DNA of 64,000 nucleotides from Roseivivax jejudonensis (GTDB lineage: Bacteria; Pseudomonadota; Alphaproteobacteria; Rhodobacterales; Rhodobacteraceae): assembly GCF_900172265.1 (NCBI RefSeq), contig NZ_FWFK01000001.1, forward strand, positions 62,001-126,000. Direction: 5' to 3'. Under the pieces are notes generated by a model that ran no database searches, was not told the origin of the DNA, and saw only the letters and a list, made by a program, of their open reading frames with translations. The translations under genes and the position numbers were made by a program. Below are positions 61,078-64,000 of the stretch, piece by piece. The number at the start of each line of letters is the position of its first letter. Position 1 is the first letter of the stretch.

Positions 61078-62271
61078 ATGCGCACACTGACACGAGTTGC
61101 CTCCGCCGGATCGGCCGCCACCGCCATCGCGTTCGGCCCGGCGCGTGTCGGCTTCGGGCTATTCCTGCCGCAATTCCGCGAGGAGTTCGGCATCTCGACG
61201 AGCACGGCCGGCCTGATCTCCAGCGCTGGATTCGCCGCGTTTCTGATGGGGCTCATCGGCTCCTACCTGATGATCCTGCGCTTCGGCCCGCGTGCGCCGA
61301 TCGTCGCCGGCATGGTGCTCGCGCTTCTCGGCTTGACCACGGCGGCGATGGCCCCGAACGCGCTCATGCTCGCACTCGGCGTGTTCTTCGCGTCCGCAAG
61401 CGCGGGCCTCGCATGGACCCCCTTCAACGACGCGGCCAAACGAGCGCTCTACGACGAAGAGAGGCCCGAAGCCCTGTCGGTCATCAGCAGCGGCACGGCC
61501 GTCGGCGTCATGGGTGCCGGCGTGTTCGCGCTTGCGCTGGTGCTGGGCGGGTTCGACTGGCGCCTCGCCTGGGCGGCTTTTGCCCTGGCCAGCGGGCTCG
61601 CCGCGCTCGCCAACTTCATCGCCCTGTCCGATACCACCGGCCCCGACGGCGGCGTCACCCGCGCGATGGCCGAGCGACTGGCCGAGCGATCGGCCATTCC
61701 GCTCTTCCTCGTCGCGGCGTCCTTCGGCGTGACCAACGGCATCTACGTCACATTCGCAGCGGACCGCGTGTCCGGTCTCGGCGGCTTGCCCGGTCTCCCG
61801 GCGGAGGCCAGCGCGGCCATCGTGTTCAGCGCCTACGGCGCCGCCGGACTGATCGGGCTGGCGACCGCACGCGTCAAATCCGGGATTGGCCTGGCCTGGC
61901 TGTTGCGCCTCCTGCATGTGGGCGCGGCCACCTCGATCGCGCTGATCGCGTTTGTGCCGCAGAGCTGGCCTGGGCTGATCGTCTCCGCGGGACTTCAGGG
62001 CATCTACGTGATGATGCTCAGCGCGACCCTGTCGATGTGGTCCGAACGGTTGTTCCCGGCCATCCCCTCGCTGAGCTTCACCGCCGCGCTCCTGGTCACG
62101 GCTCTCGGCAATGTCGGAGGCCCTGCCATTGCCGGCATTGCGGCCGACAGCTTCGGCGCGGTGCCCATGTTCGCCGCGACCGCCGCCGTCGCGCTGGCGA
62201 CGGCGCTGGTGCTGAAGCCCGGCATACTCCGGGAACGCCCGGAACCAGAGCCCAAGCCCGCCGCAGCCTGA
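61078..62271 (+). CDS. MFS transporter
   Basis: A 397-residue major-facilitator protein with 12 predicted helices. RVGFGLFLPQFREEFGIS and SSAGFAAFLMGLIGSYLMI are in the first bundle, AGLAWTPFNDAAKRALYDEERPEALSVISSGTAVGVMGAG in helices 4-5. The second half starts at about residue 205 (IPLFLVAASFGVTNGIYVTF). GGAGAG precedes ATG 61078. It resembles the YbfB/OFA-like exporters; the substrate is unknown. It stands alone between the RTX gene and tRNA-Cys. Confidence 0.88.
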   Translation: MRTLTRVASAGSAATAIAFGPARVGFGLFLPQFREEFGISTSTAGLISSAGFAAFLMGLIGSYLMILRFGPRAPIVAGMVLALLGLTTAAMAPNALMLALGVFFASASAGLAWTPFNDAAKRALYDEERPEALSVISSGTAVGVMGAGVFALALVLGGFDWRLAWAAFALASGLAALANFIALSDTTGPDGGVTRAMAERLAERSAIPLFLVAASFGVTNGIYVTFAADRVSGLGGLPGLPAEASAAIVFSAYGAAGLIGLATARVKSGIGLAWLLRLLHVGAATSIALIAFVPQSWPGLIVSAGLQGIYVMMLSATLSMWSERLFPAIPSLSFTAALLVTALGNVGGPAIAGIAADSFGAVPMFAATAAVALATALVLKPGILRERPEPEPKPAAA

Positions 62272-62474
62272 GGAACCGGCGCGGCCGAGTATGGATTTTC
62301 GGTCATTCAAGGCAGGCGCGGCGGCAAGGTCCGCCTCGCGCGGTGCGCGCGTTTCTGCGCCCGCCGCAATTCACCCGGCGAAGCTCCCGCGCGAGACGCG
62401 GGCGCCGCACGCGCGTGCGACGCCGATCACCTCTTGCGGCGAGGAAATCAAACGTCTAGGTCATGCAGCACTCT

Positions 62475-62548
62475 GGCGAGTTGGCGGAGTGGTTACGCAG
62501 CGGATTGCAAATCCGTGTACACCGGTTCGATTCCGGTACTCGCCTCCA
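62475..62548 (+). tRNA. tRNA-Cys (anticodon GCA)
   Basis: A 74-nt gene with CCA encoded. The acceptor stem is GGCGAGT/ACTCGCC, the D loop contains GGTTA, the anticodon GCA is at 62507-62509 in loop TTGCAAA, the T arm has GGTTCGATTCC, and the discriminator base is T, as expected for tRNA-Cys. A short inverted repeat ATTTTAC-ca-GTAAAAT starts at its last base (62548-62563). Its 3' end appears to border an integrated element. Confidence 0.96.
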
Positions 62549-62899
62549 TTTTACCAGTAAAATCAACACCATGCGAGCGCAGGCCCCTCTATGGGTGCCG
62601 CCACGAAGCGTTTTCTGAATACCTCGCTTCAAGGCTTTTCGCACCCTCTTAGACTCAGAAGGGGGTTTCTCTCAGGGGCGTTTTCAGGTTATTTAGCGTC
62701 AGGCTGCCCGCTCGCCGAAGAGCGGGGTTAAACGGCCTTTGTGCAAGCATCGCAATCGCCGGGGTCGATGCCCGGTTCGTCAGGCTTCCACGCAGCCGCC
62801 CGGAAATCGGCAACCTCCGAGCAATGACGATCTCTTCAACGCAGCAAGCGTCGAGGGATCGTGTGCGCACTCCCTCGACCGTTTCGAGAGGAGGCCGTG
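62549..62899. other. 351-bp gap after tRNA-Cys, probable attachment-site side of the element
   Basis: No gene is supported. It starts with the ATTTTAC/GTAAAAT dyad touching the tRNA 3' end and ends with a hairpin upstream of the AlpA-like gene. Base composition is less GC-rich than the region before the tRNA. No integrase is encoded here, so if an element begins at this tRNA its integrase is elsewhere, beyond the window. Confidence 0.45.
62850..62879 (+). promoter_or_regulatory. hairpin/dyad upstream of the AlpA-like gene
   Basis: Perfect 9-bp arms GTCGAGGGA/TCCCTCGAC with a 12-nt loop that itself contains the palindrome GTGCGCAC. It lies 21 bp before the start. It could be an autoregulatory operator or an RNA leader structure. 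Confidence 0.5.
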
Positions 62900-63193
62900 A
62901 TGCCCCGTCAAGAAGTCGAGCCCGCCCGCTCCTACAACACCGCGCCGGTGAACAGCGCCCGCGCGCGCTCCGATTGGAACACCATGCCCGATTATGACCG
63001 CCTTCCGATGTGGTCGCTGATCGGTGTTTCGGAGGTCTCAATCCTTACCGGCCTATCCCGTACGGCGCTCGATGCGCGCCTTGCGGAAGGCACCTTCCCC
63101 GCTCCCTCCAAGCACGGGAAGAACCGCGTTTGGTCGCTCCAGCAGGTTCGCAATTGGTGCGTCTCCGTCACGGAGGGCGCTCTCAATGGATAA
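62900..63193 (+). CDS. AlpA/excisionase-like helix-turn-helix protein
   Basis: A 97-residue protein. The C-terminal half reads LIGVSEVSILTGLSRTALDARLAEGTFPAPSKHGKNRVWSLQQVRNWC, a MerR/AlpA-type winged helix typical of small phage and island regulators and excisionases. The N-terminal 35 residues are polar. ATG 62900 has GAGGAGG 5 nt upstream. It may control excision or expression of the element. The stop overlaps the next gene by 8 nt. Confidence 0.75.
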   Translation: MPRQEVEPARSYNTAPVNSARARSDWNTMPDYDRLPMWSLIGVSEVSILTGLSRTALDARLAEGTFPAPSKHGKNRVWSLQQVRNWCVSVTEGALNG

Positions 63194-63641
63194 GCAGGTT
63201 ATCGAGCGCAAGACCTCGGTCGAGAAGATGATCGAGGACGCCAACCGGCATTCGCGGCGCCAACAGAGCGCGGAAAAGATTGTTCGCCAAGCTGACAAGC
63301 TGCGACGGGAGACGGCGCAGGACGGCCATGACCCCCGCTTCCCGGAGGGATGGGGCGAGCCGCTGGCCAAGTTCTTCGTCACCTATCGCTTCACAGAGAA
63401 CGGGACGGAAGAGACCGTCCACCCCGTTCGCCCGTCGACCGATCAGTATCTCACAGTCTACCGCTTCGGCGGGTTCGAGGCCACGGCGACCTTCGACAGA
63501 TACTACTTCGGCCCCCACGAAGATCTGAACTGGGAGAGGACGCCGCCGCCTTCCGGCGCTTGGAAAGAAGCCGGGCCGACTGAGAACCGCTCTACGCTCT
63601 GGACGCGTACCCGTTCGACCGGAGGGCAGCGCGATGACTGA
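63186..63641 (+). CDS. hypothetical protein of the integrated element
   Basis: A 151-residue protein I do not recognise. The first about 45 residues are charged and likely helical or coiled coil (VEKMIEDANRHSRRQQSAEKIVRQADKLRRE). The rest is mixed alpha/beta with aromatic-rich strands (FFVTYRFTENGTEE, YLTVYRFGGFEATATFDRYYF) and a polar C-terminus. No cysteine pair, membrane helix or signal peptide is seen. It overlaps both neighbours by 8 nt, so it belongs to the same transcript and probably to the same element. Confidence 0.6.
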   Translation: MDKQVIERKTSVEKMIEDANRHSRRQQSAEKIVRQADKLRRETAQDGHDPRFPEGWGEPLAKFFVTYRFTENGTEETVHPVRPSTDQYLTVYRFGGFEATATFDRYYFGPHEDLNWERTPPPSGAWKEAGPTENRSTLWTRTRSTGGQRDD

Positions 63642-64000
63642 CCGCTCGGACCATCGAAACAAAACCGCCCCCAGCGAGGGACCGGGGGCGGGCGAATTTC
63701 ACAACAGCAAGGAGGGGGCTATGCCCCTTGATAGTATCGCTGAAAATGCTGACGGTGGAAAGGTTTATCAGCCTTCAGCCAATCGCGGCAGCGGTAATAG
63801 TGGCGATGTCGACCGCCCGCGCTGGAACTTCCAGACCGAGCTAATTCGACAGCACGACTATCACCACGCCGATGGGACTTATGCCTTCACGACCCAGAAA
63901 GGCCGCAACGGTAGTGGCGAGCAGGTGTGGCGCACGATCCGCAAGAACATGCTCCACCCGAAAGAGCGCTTCGAGCTGGAGGAGAAGCGCGAAGAGTTTC
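63634..64000 (+). CDS. probable phage/plasmid-type primase or replication protein (N-terminal part, partial)
   Basis: An open frame starts at ATG 63634 and runs past the window end (122 codons visible). The first about 60 residues are polar and Gly/Ser-rich. The stretch WNFQTELIRQHDYHHADGTYAFTTQKGRNGSGEQVWRTI resembles the YxYxDxxGxxxFxxxRxxxxxGKxFxQ pattern found near the N-terminus of phage and plasmid DNA primase/helicase proteins. Function is therefore tentative. It overlaps the preceding gene by 8 nt. Confidence 0.5.
   Translation, partial: MTDRSDHRNKTAPSEGPGAGEFHNSKEGAMPLDSIAENADGGKVYQPSANRGSGNSGDVDRPRWNFQTELIRQHDYHHADGTYAFTTQKGRNGSGEQVWRTIRKNMLHPKERFELEEKREEF

Larger units (their letters stand above)
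62549..64000 (+). mobile_element. probable left edge of an integrative element or prophage at tRNA-Cys (incomplete)
   Basis: A tRNA 3' end is followed by three short, tightly overlapping genes of non-core type: an AlpA-like HTH protein, a protein without known relatives and a probable replication protein cut off by the window end. Gene spacing (8-nt overlaps) and lower GC differ from the metabolic genes to the left. The right end and the attR copy are not visible, and no integrase is present, so the call is an inference. Confidence 0.55.

Noticed and set aside
62456-62644. 62-codon minus-strand frame containing WRRVPESNRCTRICNPLRNHSANSP
   Set aside because: This peptide is the antisense of tRNA-Cys, a classic false gene call.
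1-64000. Riboswitches, phage defence systems, transposases and toxin-antitoxin pairs
   Set aside because: I looked for typical leaders, nuclease/helicase pairs, DDE or tyrosine recombinases and small paired genes and saw none that I can support in this window.

Overview
The window is about 64 kb of GC-rich DNA, densely coded on both strands. Gene content points to an alphaproteobacterium, most likely a marine or soil member of the Rhodobacterales: many periplasmic-binding-protein ABC transporters, a Rhodobacter-style zur/znuABC locus, a type-I-secreted RTX protein and PAPS-type sulfotransferases. No marker gene is present, so the taxonomy is inference.

Region 1 (1-8.8 kb). A Rieske oxygenase is flanked by two genes that share an unusual two-helix membrane module. 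Next come a DMT exporter and a set built around small cupins of the manganese hydroxynitrile-lyase type: a cytosolic cupin, an NADP-binding reductase and a secreted carboxymuconolactone-decarboxylase-family protein in one operon, then a LysR regulator, a secreted cupin, a cyclophilin-like protein and an SDR. Three copies of one LysR-type dyad (CTCATGAG-N5-CTCATGAG) lie at the promoters of this set.

Region 2 (9-17.3 kb). A secreted L,D-transpeptidase-like protein, the zinc uptake system (znuA with seven exact His-rich 36-bp repeats, divergent from zur-znuC-znuB), and a phosphonate/phosphite-type ABC transporter (phnD, phnC and two phnE).

Region 3 (17.3-31.6 kb). Two complete nitrate/taurine-type ABC importers surround an FCD-type GntR regulator, a fumarylacetoacetate-hydrolase-family enzyme, a small flavoprotein, a dihydroxyphthalate-decarboxylase-like protein, an AMP-forming CoA ligase (AAE3/oxalyl-CoA synthetase-like), a ketopantoate-reductase-family protein and a MarR regulator. 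This looks like uptake and catabolism of small organic acids.

Region 4 (31.7-34.8 kb). A xylose isomerase and two divergent sulfotransferases.

Region 5 (34.8-57.8 kb). The most interesting part. It holds pxpA with a biotin carboxylase, a mini biotin carrier and two carboxyltransferase-like subunits (the domains of urea carboxylase as separate genes), a binding-protein-like protein without a signal peptide, a GntR regulator with two winged-helix domains, a spermidine/putrescine-type ABC transporter with two ATPases, two SDRs, an HpPgdA/cyclic-imidase-type deacetylase, a small CGLCG protein, a CobW metallochaperone, an amidase, ATP-dependent hydantoinase A and B, an AraC regulator and a BauB-like cupin. 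Together they read as an uptake and ring-opening pathway for a cyclic amide, imide or hydantoin; the substrate is unknown.

Region 6 (57.9-64 kb). A large RTX protein with a TIM-barrel glycosidase-like domain, an MFS transporter, and tRNA-Cys. Immediately after the tRNA begins a compact, overlapping gene set (AlpA-like regulator, unknown protein, probable primase/replication protein) that looks like the left edge of an integrated element and runs off the end of the window.
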